This document shows positions 1 to 6,977 of a stretch of 11,482 nt of DNA, piece after piece; within the stretch, counting starts at the first letter, position 1; each line of letters opens with the position of its first letter. The DNA is taken from the NCBI GenBank assembly GCA_900544605.1, contig UQVP01000028.1:1-11482 (forward strand), written 5' to 3'. The DNA is from an uncultured Mycoplasmatota bacterium (GTDB taxonomy: Bacteria; Bacillota_I; Bacilli_A; RF39; UBA660). The notes beneath the pieces were generated by a model. It did not search any database. It was not told where the DNA came from and saw only the letters and a list, made by a program, of their open reading frames with translations. The position numbers and the translations under genes are program-made.

Positions 1-13
1 CTAAATAAAAGAA

Positions 14-20
14 GGAGGAA
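14..20 (+). promoter_or_regulatory. Strong Shine-Dalgarno site for the pilin-like gene
   Basis: The purine-rich AGGAGGA lies seven bases before the ATG at 27 and is close to a full anti-16S match, stronger than the GGTGAT sites used by most genes here. It fixes the start that gives a proper prepilin leader. Only 26 bases precede the gene, so its promoter cannot be seen. Confidence 0.8.
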
Positions 21-26
21 GAAAAT

Positions 27-1214
27 ATGAAAAATAAAAAAGGTTTTACTTTAATCGAATTACTGGCGGTAATAGTAGTACTAGCAATCATTGCTTTAAT
101 CGCTACACCAATAGTAATGAATACAATTAAGAATGCAAAGAAAGGAGCAGCAGAGAGAAGCGCAGATAATTACATTAAACAAGTAGAGACAGCGGTAGCA
201 GAAGCAAGAATTGATGGAACAAAAATAGATAATGGTACTTATAATATTCAACCAGATGGTAATTTATGTCCGGCATCAGGATGTGGAGAAAATGATAAAG
301 ATAAAATCACAATAAATATGAGTGGAAATAAACCCACATCAGGAACGATAACAATAAAAAATGGAGAAGTATCACAAGATGGAACAAAACTAGCAGTAGG
401 AGATTATAATGTAAAATATAATCAAGAAAAAAATAAATATGAAGCATCAGAAAAAGGGAATACGTCTGTAACATATAAAAATGGACAAGAAGTGTATTTT
501 AATGTAGATAATGGAACTAAATGTACATCATCAGATTATACAGAAACACAAAGCAGTACAGGCGTAAAAAGTGGATGTATGAAGTTTTATGCATTTAATG
601 ATGATGGTGGGGATACAGTAAATTTAATACTAGACCATAATACAACAGCAACCATAGCATGGAATTCAGGTGTAAGTAACGAAAGTGGACCAAGTGAAGT
701 ATTAACACAATTAAAGACAGATACAGATGGATGGCAAGGGACAATAACTTCATCAAATTATACAATGGATCAAACAGGACAAACAAGTAATGCAAAATAT
801 ACAATAGATTATAGTGGATATAAAGCAAGATTAATAACAGCACAGGAAATAGCTACAATAACAGGAAATACAGGATGGGATGAAAAGGTAGCTGCCAATA
901 GTAGTTATTATTTAGATAGTAAGACAACAACGAAAAGTGATACATGTAAAAGTGGGAATACAACAGTATGTCAATATGGATGGTTATATGATAGAACAAA
1001 CAAAAGTTGTACAACGTGGGGATGTTTAAATAATGCAGATTCATCTACTTCATCAAATATGAGTGGCTATTGGACAGCCTCTTCTCGTGCCGGCTCCTCT
1101 GCCAACGCTTGGTACGTGTACTGCGTCGCTGCCGTGGACAGCGATAGCGTTTACCATTCAGGCAACCTCGGTGTCCGCCCAGTTATAACCATCTCCAAAT
1201 CAAACTTAAACTAA
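27..1214 (+). CDS. Prepilin-like surface protein with a DGR-type variable C-terminal domain
   Basis: Residues 1-6 are a short basic leader ending in Gly6, followed by FTLIE and a hydrophobic stretch to about residue 30. This is a classic class III (type IV pilin/pseudopilin) signal, with prepilin peptidase cleavage expected after Gly6 and Glu at mature position 5. A polar helix-like stretch follows (31-60), then a long secreted region rich in Thr, Ser and Asn, with cysteines at 81, 86, 166, 184, 307, 315, 328 and 333 that could form disulfides. Residues 347-395 carry GYWTASS...AWYV...LGVRPVITI, the ending seen in C-type-lectin-like (FGE-sulfatase/DUF6273-like) domains. This suggests a pilus- or membrane-displayed ligand-binding protein. 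The body uses mostly A-ending codons (GTA, GCA, ACA, GGA), while the last ~45 codons are GC-rich and end in C or T. The pilin signal is certain. The fold name and binding role are inferred. Confidence 0.85.
   Translation: MKNKKGFTLIELLAVIVVLAIIALIATPIVMNTIKNAKKGAAERSADNYIKQVETAVAEARIDGTKIDNGTYNIQPDGNLCPASGCGENDKDKITINMSGNKPTSGTITIKNGEVSQDGTKLAVGDYNVKYNQEKNKYEASEKGNTSVTYKNGQEVYFNVDNGTKCTSSDYTETQSSTGVKSGCMKFYAFNDDGGDTVNLILDHNTTATIAWNSGVSNESGPSEVLTQLKTDTDGWQGTITSSNYTMDQTGQTSNAKYTIDYSGYKARLITAQEIATITGNTGWDEKVAANSSYYLDSKTTTKSDTCKSGNTTVCQYGWLYDRTNKSCTTWGCLNNADSSTSSNMSGYWTASSRAGSSANAWYVYCVAAVDSDSVYHSGNLGVRPVITISKSNLN
1071..1193 (+). other. Putative DGR variable region (VR) at the 3' end of the pilin-like gene
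   Basis: A hand count gives 71 G/C in the 120 bases 1071-1190 (about 59%), within a gene that is otherwise strongly AT-rich. In residues 354-380 (1086-1166), 23 of 27 codons end in C or T, the exceptions being TGG, GTG, GTG and TCA. Adenines are scarce (13 of 81 bases), although A is the commonest base in the rest of the gene. This is what a template rich in AAC/AAT codons would leave after adenine-specific mutagenesis, because AAY can become any NNY and never a stop. Fixed scaffold residues (WTASS 349-353, AWYV 361-364, Val370, Val375, LGVRPVI 381-387) alternate with likely variable ones (354-356, 359, 365-369, 371-374, 376-377, 379). The GC-rich, invariant-looking 3' part (about 1167-1190) would be where an initiation-of-mutagenic-homing sequence lies. 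Boundaries are approximate. No template repeat is present in the window. Confidence 0.72.
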
Positions 1215-1217
1215 ATT

Positions 1218-1240
1218 AGAGTGATATTCACTCTTTTTTC
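1218..1240 (+). terminator. Rho-independent terminator after the pilin-like gene
   Basis: AGAGTGA (1218-1224) and TCACTCT (1228-1234) form a perfect seven-base stem around a TAT loop, followed at once by a T-run. It starts four bases after the pilin-like stop codon and separates this gene from priA. Confidence 0.85.
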
Positions 1241-1249
1241 TTTGTTTTA

Positions 1250-1258
1250 TGGTAAAAT
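1250..1258 (+). promoter_or_regulatory. Possible extended -10 promoter for priA
   Basis: TGG followed by TAAAAT resembles an extended -10 element (TGN-TATAAT) and lies 17 bases before the priA start, just after the preceding terminator. No convincing -35 is visible, since the expected position falls inside the terminator stem. Placement is therefore tentative. Confidence 0.4.
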
Positions 1259-1275
1259 AAAGTAGAGGTGGTAAG

Positions 1276-3447
1276 ATGGTTTGTGAAGTTTTGGTTGAGC
1301 TTAAAAGTAAAAATATAGATAAAACATTTACATATCTAATACCTGATAAATTTAAAGATAAAGTAAAAGAAGGAATTAGAGTATTAGTTCCTTTTGGAAA
1401 ACAAAAATTAGAAGGTTTTGTTTTAAACATATCTGATAATTTACCAGAATATAACTTAAAGGAAATTATTGACTTAATCGATTCGGAGCCAGTCTTAAAT
1501 AACGAGTTATTAGATTTAGGTAAATATATTAGTAAAAAAACTTTATGTAATTTAATTACTGTTTATCAAGCTATGTTACCAGTAGCATTAAAAGCTAAAA
1601 ATGGAAAGATAATAAATAAAAAGTTTGATACTTATGTAGTTATTAATAATGATGATTTTAGTGCTATTAAAAGTAATAAGCAACTAGAAATTTTAAATAT
1701 TGTTAAAGATAGAAAAAAAGTATTAAAAAAAGAATTGAATGATATATCTTTATATTCAGTTAAAACTTTAATAGAAAAAGGTTATTTGAAAGAAATAAAA
1801 GAAGAAAGTTATCGTATTAAAAGAGATAATATAAAAAAAGATGAACCTAAAGTTTTAAATGAAGAACAAAAATATGCATATGATGAAATTACTAATAACT
1901 TAGGTTCGTTTGTGCCGTTTTTACTTCATGGTGTTACCGGAAGTGGTAAAACCGAAGTATATATGCATGTTATAGATAAAGTTATAAAAAGTGGTAAACA
2001 AGCACTTGTTTTAGTTCCAGAAATAAGTTTAACTCCACAATTTGTTTCACAGTTTGAAAATAGATTTGGCAGTGATATAGCGGTTCTTCATAGTCGTTTG
2101 AGTGATGGAGAAAAGTATGATGAATGGCGTAAGATTATCAGAAATGAAGTAAGTATTGTAATTGGGGCTAGAAGCGCTATATTCGCACCACTTTCCAATA
2201 TTGGTGTTATTATAATTGATGAAGAGCACACTTCAACTTATAAACAAGATAATAATCCTCATTATAGTGCAATTGATGTAGCGTTATATCGTGCCCGCAA
2301 ATATAACTGTCCAGTGGTTTTAGGAAGTGCAACCCCTTCTATAGAAAGTTATACTCGTGCTAAAACAGGAGTTTATAGGTTACTAGAATTAAAAAATAGG
2401 GTAAATAAACATTTACCTACAGTAGAATTAGTTGATATGAAAGATGAAATGCGCAAAGGTAATCGCATTTTATGTGAAAACTTAATTAACTCTCTAAATG
2501 AGTGCATAAAAAAGGATGAACAAGCTATCATCCTATTAAATAGAAGAGGATTCTCCACTATATTAACATGTAAAAATTGTGGTTATACAGGTAAATGTCC
2601 TAACTGTGATATTCCTTTAACTTATCATAAAACATCTAATACTATGAGATGTCACTATTGTGGATATGGTAGTGGAAAGATAAATATATGTCCAGAATGT
2701 GGTAGTAAAGAAATTAATTATTTTGGAATGGGTACAGAAAAACTAGAACAATGGATAAATGACAATATCGAAGGTGCTAGAACAATTAGAATGGATATTG
2801 ATACAACATCTAATAAAGGTGCACATGAAAAAATAATAACAGCTTTTAAAAATAAAGAATATAACATTTTAATAGGAACGCAAATGATTGCTAAAGGTCT
2901 TGACTTTCCATCGGTTACATTAGTCGGGGTAGTAAGTGGAGACGCTAGTCTAAATATTCCTGATTTTAGAAGTGCAGAAAGAACTTTTCAATTATTAAAT
3001 CAAGTTGCAGGACGAGCAGGGCGAAGTGAAAAGTTAGGTAAAGTTATTATTCAAGGATTTAATATGAATCATTATAGTATTAGATATGCAAGTACGCACG
3101 ATTATACAGCTTTTTATGAAGAAGAAATGAAAATAAGAAGAGATTTGAAATATCCACCATATTATAATCTTTGTTTAATTAAAGTGTGTGGTGTTGATTA
3201 TAATATGGTAAGTGATGCGGCTAATAAAATAGCTAATTATTTAAAGAGAGAATTAGAAAATAAAGCCATTGTTTTAGGACCTACTAGTGCTAATATTCCT
3301 AAAATAAATAATACATATTATTTAAATGTTATTTTAAAATATAAGAAAACAGAATATATAGTTAGTTCTTTAAACTTTATAAAAGATGAATATAAAGAAA
3401 ATCGTAAAATAAATTTAGATATTTATTTAAATCCTAATCAAATATAG
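1276..3447 (+). CDS. priA: Primosomal protein N' (replication restart helicase PriA)
   Basis: PriA recognises stalled or repaired replication forks and, as a 3'-to-5' helicase, reloads the replicative helicase. The N-terminal DNA-binding part (about 1-100) is followed by a superfamily 2 helicase core: Walker A GVTGSGKT at 219-226, DEEH at 315-318, SAT at 351-353, GTQMIAKGLDFP at 534-545 and QVAGRAGR at 576-583. Eight cysteines between the helicase lobes (432, 435, 441, 444, 459, 462, 472, 475) form the two zinc sites typical of PriA. At 723 residues it is near the short end of the family (Bacillus PriA is about 800). GGTGGT lies three bases before the ATG and supports this start. In Bacillus, priA is followed by def and fmt. 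Here fmt follows directly and no def is present. Confidence 0.97.
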   Translation: MVCEVLVELKSKNIDKTFTYLIPDKFKDKVKEGIRVLVPFGKQKLEGFVLNISDNLPEYNLKEIIDLIDSEPVLNNELLDLGKYISKKTLCNLITVYQAMLPVALKAKNGKIINKKFDTYVVINNDDFSAIKSNKQLEILNIVKDRKKVLKKELNDISLYSVKTLIEKGYLKEIKEESYRIKRDNIKKDEPKVLNEEQKYAYDEITNNLGSFVPFLLHGVTGSGKTEVYMHVIDKVIKSGKQALVLVPEISLTPQFVSQFENRFGSDIAVLHSRLSDGEKYDEWRKIIRNEVSIVIGARSAIFAPLSNIGVIIIDEEHTSTYKQDNNPHYSAIDVALYRARKYNCPVVLGSATPSIESYTRAKTGVYRLLELKNRVNKHLPTVELVDMKDEMRKGNRILCENLINSLNECIKKDEQAIILLNRRGFSTILTCKNCGYTGKCPNCDIPLTYHKTSNTMRCHYCGYGSGKINICPECGSKEINYFGMGTEKLEQWINDNIEGARTIRMDIDTTSNKGAHEKIITAFKNKEYNILIGTQMIAKGLDFPSVTLVGVVSGDASLNIPDFRSAERTFQLLNQVAGRAGRSEKLGKVIIQGFNMNHYSIRYASTHDYTAFYEEEMKIRRDLKYPPYYNLCLIKVCGVDYNMVSDAANKIANYLKRELENKAIVLGPTSANIPKINNTYYLNVILKYKKTEYIVSSLNFIKDEYKENRKINLDIYLNPNQI

Positions 3448-3455
3448 TAAAAGTG

Positions 3456-3464
3456 TGATAAAAT
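3456..3464 (+). promoter_or_regulatory. Possible extended -10 element upstream of fmt
   Basis: TGA followed by TAAAAT sits in the short priA-fmt gap, 29 bases before the fmt ATG, in the same style as the priA and rpsT -10 elements. No -35 is recognisable. No terminator separates priA and fmt, so fmt is probably also read from the priA promoter. Confidence 0.3.
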
Positions 3465-3493
3465 AATATTAGTAATTATAGAAAGGATTGTTT

Positions 3494-4456
3494 ATGAATT
3501 TAGAAGATGTAAATGTAGAAAAAGAATTAAAAATTGTTTTTATGGGTACACCAGAGTTTAGTGTTCCTGTATTAGAAGGTTTAATTGAAAATTATAAAGT
3601 TAGAGCTATTGTAACTCAACCAGATAGACCTATTGGTCGTCATGGAGAAATGAGTGCAAGTCCTGTAAAAAGAGTAGGTATTAACCATACTATTTTAGTG
3701 CTACAACCTGATAAAATAAAAGAACATATTGAAGAAATAACATCTTTAGAACCTGATTTAATTGTTACTTGTGCGTATGGACAAATTTTACCTAAAGAAA
3801 TTCTTGATTGTCCAAGATTAGGTTGTATTAATGTTCATGCTTCACTTCTTCCTAAATTAAGAGGAGGAGCGCCAATTCATAGAGCTATTATGAATGGTTA
3901 TAAAAGAACTGGTATAACTATTATGTATATGGGTATTGGTATGGATGATGGCGATATTATAACGCAAGAAGCAATAGATATTGATATTAATGATACTGCT
4001 GAAACATTACATGATAAGTTAAGTATTTTAGGAAGAGATTTACTTTTAAAAACACTTCCTTCTATTATCGATGGAACTTGTGAAAGAACAAAACAAGATT
4101 CTAGTTTAGTTACTTATGGATTTAATATTAAAAGAGAAGATGAAAGAATAGATTTCTCTAAGACTAAACGTGAAATATACAATAAAGTTAGAGGCTTAAA
4201 TTCATGGCCTGGTGCTTATTGCTTATATGAAGGAAAAATATTAAAAGTTTGGAAATGCCGTGAAGGTGAAACTTATAGACCTGATTTATTCGATGGTCAA
4301 GTAACAGCAATTTATCCTGATGGTTTTGGAGTAAAAGTTAGTAATGGAGAAATAATATTTACTAATGTGCAACCTGAAGGTAAGAAAAAAATGGCAGCAT
4401 CTGATTTCTTAAATGGAATTAATAAAGATGAATTTATTGGTAAAATATTAGATTAG
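3494..4456 (+). CDS. fmt: Methionyl-tRNA formyltransferase
   Basis: Fmt transfers a formyl group from 10-formyl-tetrahydrofolate to the methionine on initiator tRNA. The hydrolase-like N-terminal domain shows FMGTPEFSVPVLEGL (16-30), the folate-site SLLP loop (117-120) and the catalytic trio Asn113, His115 and Asp151, matching E. coli Asn106, His108 and Asp144 with a constant offset of seven. The C-terminal tRNA-binding OB-like domain follows (about 210-320). I chose the ATG at 3494 (320 residues). AGGA at 3484-3487 sits six bases before it, whereas the in-frame TTG at 3488 would abut the Shine-Dalgarno site. The protein has about a dozen residues before the usual KIVFMGTPEF start, a small oddity. 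The next gene starts nine bases after its stop. Confidence 0.97.
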   Translation: MNLEDVNVEKELKIVFMGTPEFSVPVLEGLIENYKVRAIVTQPDRPIGRHGEMSASPVKRVGINHTILVLQPDKIKEHIEEITSLEPDLIVTCAYGQILPKEILDCPRLGCINVHASLLPKLRGGAPIHRAIMNGYKRTGITIMYMGIGMDDGDIITQEAIDIDINDTAETLHDKLSILGRDLLLKTLPSIIDGTCERTKQDSSLVTYGFNIKREDERIDFSKTKREIYNKVRGLNSWPGAYCLYEGKILKVWKCREGETYRPDLFDGQVTAIYPDGFGVKVSNGEIIFTNVQPEGKKKMAASDFLNGINKDEFIGKILD

Positions 4457-4464
4457 GTGATTAG

Positions 4465-5124
4465 ATGTTTAAAAAAACTAAAGAAAAAATAAATAGTAAT
4501 GAGTATGTTATTTTATTTAAAAAAATGTGGGATAACAAACGTTACCGTTCAATACTAATTTTAGTTATCTATTTTATCTTTTTTGGAATAATTATAGGTG
4601 TTACTAGAGAAAATTATAAAAATACAGAAATAAATGATAGTGGGGATTCACCAAAACAACCAACTATTATAGAAAAGAAAAATAATTGGAATAATTATGA
4701 AAAAAATTATCAATATATAATAACTTTGAATGATGAAAAAATTGCTGATGTTAAAGTTGATGATGGTATTATTAATTTGAATGTTAATAATAAAGAATAT
4801 ATTGTTATTAATAATGTAATTTATCAAAATAAAAATGATGATTTAAAGAAAGTTAAAGAAATACCTAATTTAAAAATTTCTCTTCCAATTACTAAATTAA
4901 ATATTAGAGAAATAATGAATTATTTAAAAGATTTAGAAGCTAGTAATTATACAGAAAACGCTATAAAATATCAAATTAGTAGTTCATATTTTATTGATAA
5001 TACAGAAGAAAATATTGATGTTGAAGTTTATGGATATGATAATTTAGAAAAAATAGTTATAAATTATCAAGAAGAAAAAATTACATTAGAAATGAGTGAA
5101 ACAGATGTTGGAAGTGTTGGATAA
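4465..5124 (+). CDS. Unrecognised membrane-anchored protein, one N-terminal transmembrane helix
   Basis: I do not recognise this 219-residue protein. A basic cytoplasmic N-terminus (1-28, rich in Lys and Arg) leads into a single hydrophobic helix (about 29-46). About 170 polar, Asn/Lys/Ile-rich residues then lie predicted outside the membrane, with alternating short strands suggesting a beta-rich domain. It has no cysteines or lipobox, so it is a signal-anchored (type II) protein rather than a lipoprotein. GGTGAT lies three bases before the ATG at 4465, and the gap from fmt is only eight bases, so it is co-transcribed with priA-fmt. Its 3' end overlaps the next reading frame, implying translational coupling. 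A cell-envelope role is only a guess. Confidence 0.75.
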   Translation: MFKKTKEKINSNEYVILFKKMWDNKRYRSILILVIYFIFFGIIIGVTRENYKNTEINDSGDSPKQPTIIEKKNNWNNYEKNYQYIITLNDEKIADVKVDDGIINLNVNNKEYIVINNVIYQNKNDDLKKVKEIPNLKISLPITKLNIREIMNYLKDLEASNYTENAIKYQISSSYFIDNTEENIDVEVYGYDNLEKIVINYQEEKITLEMSETDVGSVG

Positions 5125-5455
5125 AAATTTAAAATTAATGTATCTTGTAAATGATAATGAACCTAATTCTTATTATATTAGTCTACAAGGTGATCCTAAG
5201 TGTGCGATTGATGTATCATATATTGATAATGATGCTTTGTTTAAACTATCATTACAAGAAAATTGTAGTGTTGAAGATATAGATATTATTCTTGATAAAT
5301 TTAGTGATTATTTTCTTAATACAAACGAAAATATTAATGGAATAAGACTTTATGCTGATCCAACTGATTTGTTAGAACAAATAGGATTTGTATTAGAAAA
5401 TAATAATGATGAGTTTTTATATAGAAAAAGGAATAGAAAGATAAAAAGAGGTTAG
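5105..5455 (+). CDS. Unrecognised small soluble protein
   Basis: This is a predicted acidic cytoplasmic protein of about 116 residues with no transmembrane segment or signal. I cannot assign it to a family. The end (IRLYADPTDLLEQIGFVLENN) faintly recalls the last helix and strand of GNAT acetyltransferases, where a Leu-Gly-Phe turn is common, but the acetyl-CoA binding motif is not visible. I would not call it one. The start is uncertain: ATG 5105 is used here, a GTG nine bases upstream (5096) is in frame, and ATG 5138 is a shorter option. None has a clear ribosome binding site, which fits re-initiation after the overlapping upstream gene (stop at 5122-5124). The overlap and the tight junction with the next gene support it as a real operon member. 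Confidence 0.65.
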   Translation: MLEVLDKNLKLMYLVNDNEPNSYYISLQGDPKCAIDVSYIDNDALFKLSLQENCSVEDIDIILDKFSDYFLNTNENINGIRLYADPTDLLEQIGFVLENNNDEFLYRKRNRKIKRG

Positions 5456-5457
5456 TT

Positions 5458-5763
5458 ATGGAAGTTGTTATAATAATGGCTATTATAGGTGCAATAGTAT
5501 TTTGTTTTAAAAGAACATTTAGTGGTTTTGTATATGCGGTTGGAATGGTAGATATATTTTTAAGAATATTAGCTTTTTTAAAAGTTCAATTATTAGGTGG
5601 CGAAGCTTTAGCGTTTGTTAATCGTTGGTTTCCTGCTTCAATTCCTGCTATAATTGAAAAATATACAGATGGAGCTTTAACTACAGTACTTTTTTGGGTA
5701 TATGTTGTTATAATGATTATTTTTGAAGTATATATCATAAAAGGATTTATTAAAAAGAGATAA
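5458..5763 (+). CDS. Unrecognised small membrane protein
   Basis: This 101-residue protein is largely hydrophobic, with likely membrane segments at about 3-17, 24-42 and 73-95 and a basic tail (KGFIKKR). The middle section (45-70) contains a Trp-Phe-Pro-Ala-Ser-Ile-Pro turn and may form an amphipathic loop. No catalytic motif is visible and I do not recognise a family. AGAGG precedes the ATG by about five bases and the gap to the previous stop is two bases. It is the last gene of the priA unit, since a terminator overlaps its stop codon. Its context beside another membrane protein hints at an envelope role, without direct evidence. Confidence 0.75.
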   Translation: MEVVIIMAIIGAIVFCFKRTFSGFVYAVGMVDIFLRILAFLKVQLLGGEALAFVNRWFPASIPAIIEKYTDGALTTVLFWVYVVIMIIFEVYIIKGFIKKR

Positions 5764-5778
5764 TATTGTCTCTTTTTT
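5752..5778 (+). terminator. Rho-independent terminator ending the priA operon
   Basis: AAAAAGAGA (5752-5760) pairs with TCTCTTTTT (5769-5777) around an eight-base loop, followed by T residues. The stem uses the last codons of the small membrane protein gene and the loop contains its stop codon. The ruvA promoter begins two bases later, so the two units are cleanly separated. Confidence 0.8.
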
Positions 5779-5779
5779 C

Positions 5780-5808
5780 TTGAAACAAAAACAAATGTTT
5801 GCTATAAT
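5780..5808 (+). promoter_or_regulatory. Near-consensus vegetative promoter for the ruvA unit
   Basis: TTGAAA (5780-5785), a 17-base spacer, and TATAAT (5803-5808) preceded by TGC make an almost ideal housekeeping-sigma promoter with an extended -10. Transcription would start near 5815, giving a leader of only about a dozen bases that holds the GGTGAT ribosome site of ruvA. Confidence 0.9.
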
Positions 5809-5826
5809 TATGATGGTGATAATGAT

Positions 5827-6381
5827 ATGTATGCTTATATAGAAGGTATAATAAAAGAAATAGAAAGTAATTATGTTGTGTTAGATAATAATGGAATAGG
5901 GTATCAAATTTATACTCCTAATCCTTATGCTTTTAACATAGATGAAAAATATAAAATCTATTTATATCAATTAATTAGAGAAGATGAAAATAGTTTATAT
6001 GGATTTAAAAATAAAGAAGAAAAAGATTTATTTTTAAAACTAATAGAAGTAAAAGGATTAGGATGTAAGATGGCACTTCCAATGTTGGCAACTGGTTCTA
6101 TAAACGGAATTGTTGATGCTATTGAAAGAGAAAATATTTTATATTTAAAGAAATTTCCAAAGATAGGTGATAAAGTTGCTCGTCAAATTATTTTAGATTT
6201 GAAAGGTAAATTAGTTAGTGGTGAAAAAGTAGTTAATAATAAAGATTTTAGTGAACTTACAGAAGCTTTAAAATCATTAGGATATAAAGCTAGTGATATA
6301 AATAAAATACTTCCTAATATTAAATCTGAAGAAAATGTAGAAGAACAAATAAAAGAAGCTTTACGTTTATTATTAAAATAG
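5827..6381 (+). CDS. ruvA: Holliday junction branch migration complex subunit RuvA
   Basis: RuvA binds the four-way junction as a tetramer and loads the RuvB motor for branch migration. Three domains are visible: an N-terminal OB fold (1-62, including the YGF/KNKEEKDLF segment), tandem helix-hairpin-helix DNA-binding motifs (KGLGCKMA around 76-83 and FPKIGDKVARQI around 112-123), and a C-terminal RuvB-contact domain (about 140-184) ending EALRLLLK. At 184 residues it is slightly shorter than E. coli RuvA (203). GGTGAT sits six bases before the ATG. It is the first gene of its unit, and the HAD-family gene begins eight bases after its stop. Confidence 0.95.
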   Translation: MYAYIEGIIKEIESNYVVLDNNGIGYQIYTPNPYAFNIDEKYKIYLYQLIREDENSLYGFKNKEEKDLFLKLIEVKGLGCKMALPMLATGSINGIVDAIERENILYLKKFPKIGDKVARQIILDLKGKLVSGEKVVNNKDFSELTEALKSLGYKASDINKILPNIKSEENVEEQIKEALRLLLK

Positions 6382-6389
6382 GAGGATTC

Positions 6390-6977
6390 ATGAGAATAGG
6401 AATAGATATAGACGATACAATTTGTGATACTTTTGATTTCGTTTTACCTTATTGTTGTAAGTATTATGGTGTAGATTATGAAAAAGCAATATCTCAAAAA
6501 TTATCTTTACAATATTTTATAGATAATTATGGTTATTTTGATTTTGCTAAAAAATATTATGGAAAGATTATTCCTTATGTACCTTTAAAAAAAGATGTTG
6601 TTAAATATATAAATAAAATGAAAAAAAGAGGTCATCAAATAATATTTATAACATCACGTTCTAATAGAGGTTATGATAATCCTTATCAATTAACTTATGA
6701 TTATTTAATAAAACATAATATTCCTTTTGATACTTTAATTACTGATGCTAAAGAAAAAGGAACAGTATGTCGTGATGAAGAAATTGATATATATATTGAT
6801 GATAATATTAAAGAGTGTATGGCTATTAATAAAGAAGGGGTAAAAGTTGTCCTTTTTGATACTAGATTCAATCACGATAATAAAGATTTTAAAAGAATTA
6901 AAAATTTTAAACAGTTTTATAAATTTATAAAGAAGGAGGAAAAGAATGGAAGACGAAAGAGTAATAACAAATCATGA
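6390..6977 (+). CDS. HAD-superfamily 5'-nucleotidase-like hydrolase
   Basis: This is a 195-residue haloacid dehalogenase-fold hydrolase. Motif I is DIDDT, with nucleophile Asp6 and acid/base Asp8. Motif II is Thr88/Ser89 in FITSRS. A lysine around 121-123 could serve as motif III, and motif IV is IDDN with Asp137 and Asp138. The layout resembles the 5'(3')-deoxyribonucleotidase (NT5C-like) branch, which dephosphorylates nucleoside monophosphates, but the substrate cannot be read from the sequence. AGGAGG precedes the ATG by a few bases. It lies between ruvA and ruvB, normally adjacent, and its last 32 bases overlap the start of ruvB, so translation of the two is probably coupled. The basic tail (KNGRRKSNNKS) is encoded in that overlap and may be functionally unimportant. 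Confidence 0.85.
   Translation: MRIGIDIDDTICDTFDFVLPYCCKYYGVDYEKAISQKLSLQYFIDNYGYFDFAKKYYGKIIPYVPLKKDVVKYINKMKKRGHQIIFITSRSNRGYDNPYQLTYDYLIKHNIPFDTLITDAKEKGTVCRDEEIDIYIDDNIKECMAINKEGVKVVLFDTRFNHDNKDFKRIKNFKQFYKFIKKEEKNGRRKSNNKS

Noticed and set aside
595..1044. Two reverse-strand reading frames inside the pilin-like gene (595-843 and 853-1044)
   Set aside because: Their products are Leu/Tyr/His-rich low-complexity translations of an A-rich coding strand and have no ribosome sites; they are antisense shadows.
1206..2558. Reverse-strand frames overlapping priA (1206-1430, 2047-2229, 2373-2558)
   Set aside because: They lie within or across the start of a clearly coding helicase gene, cross the terminator in one case, and encode nothing recognisable.
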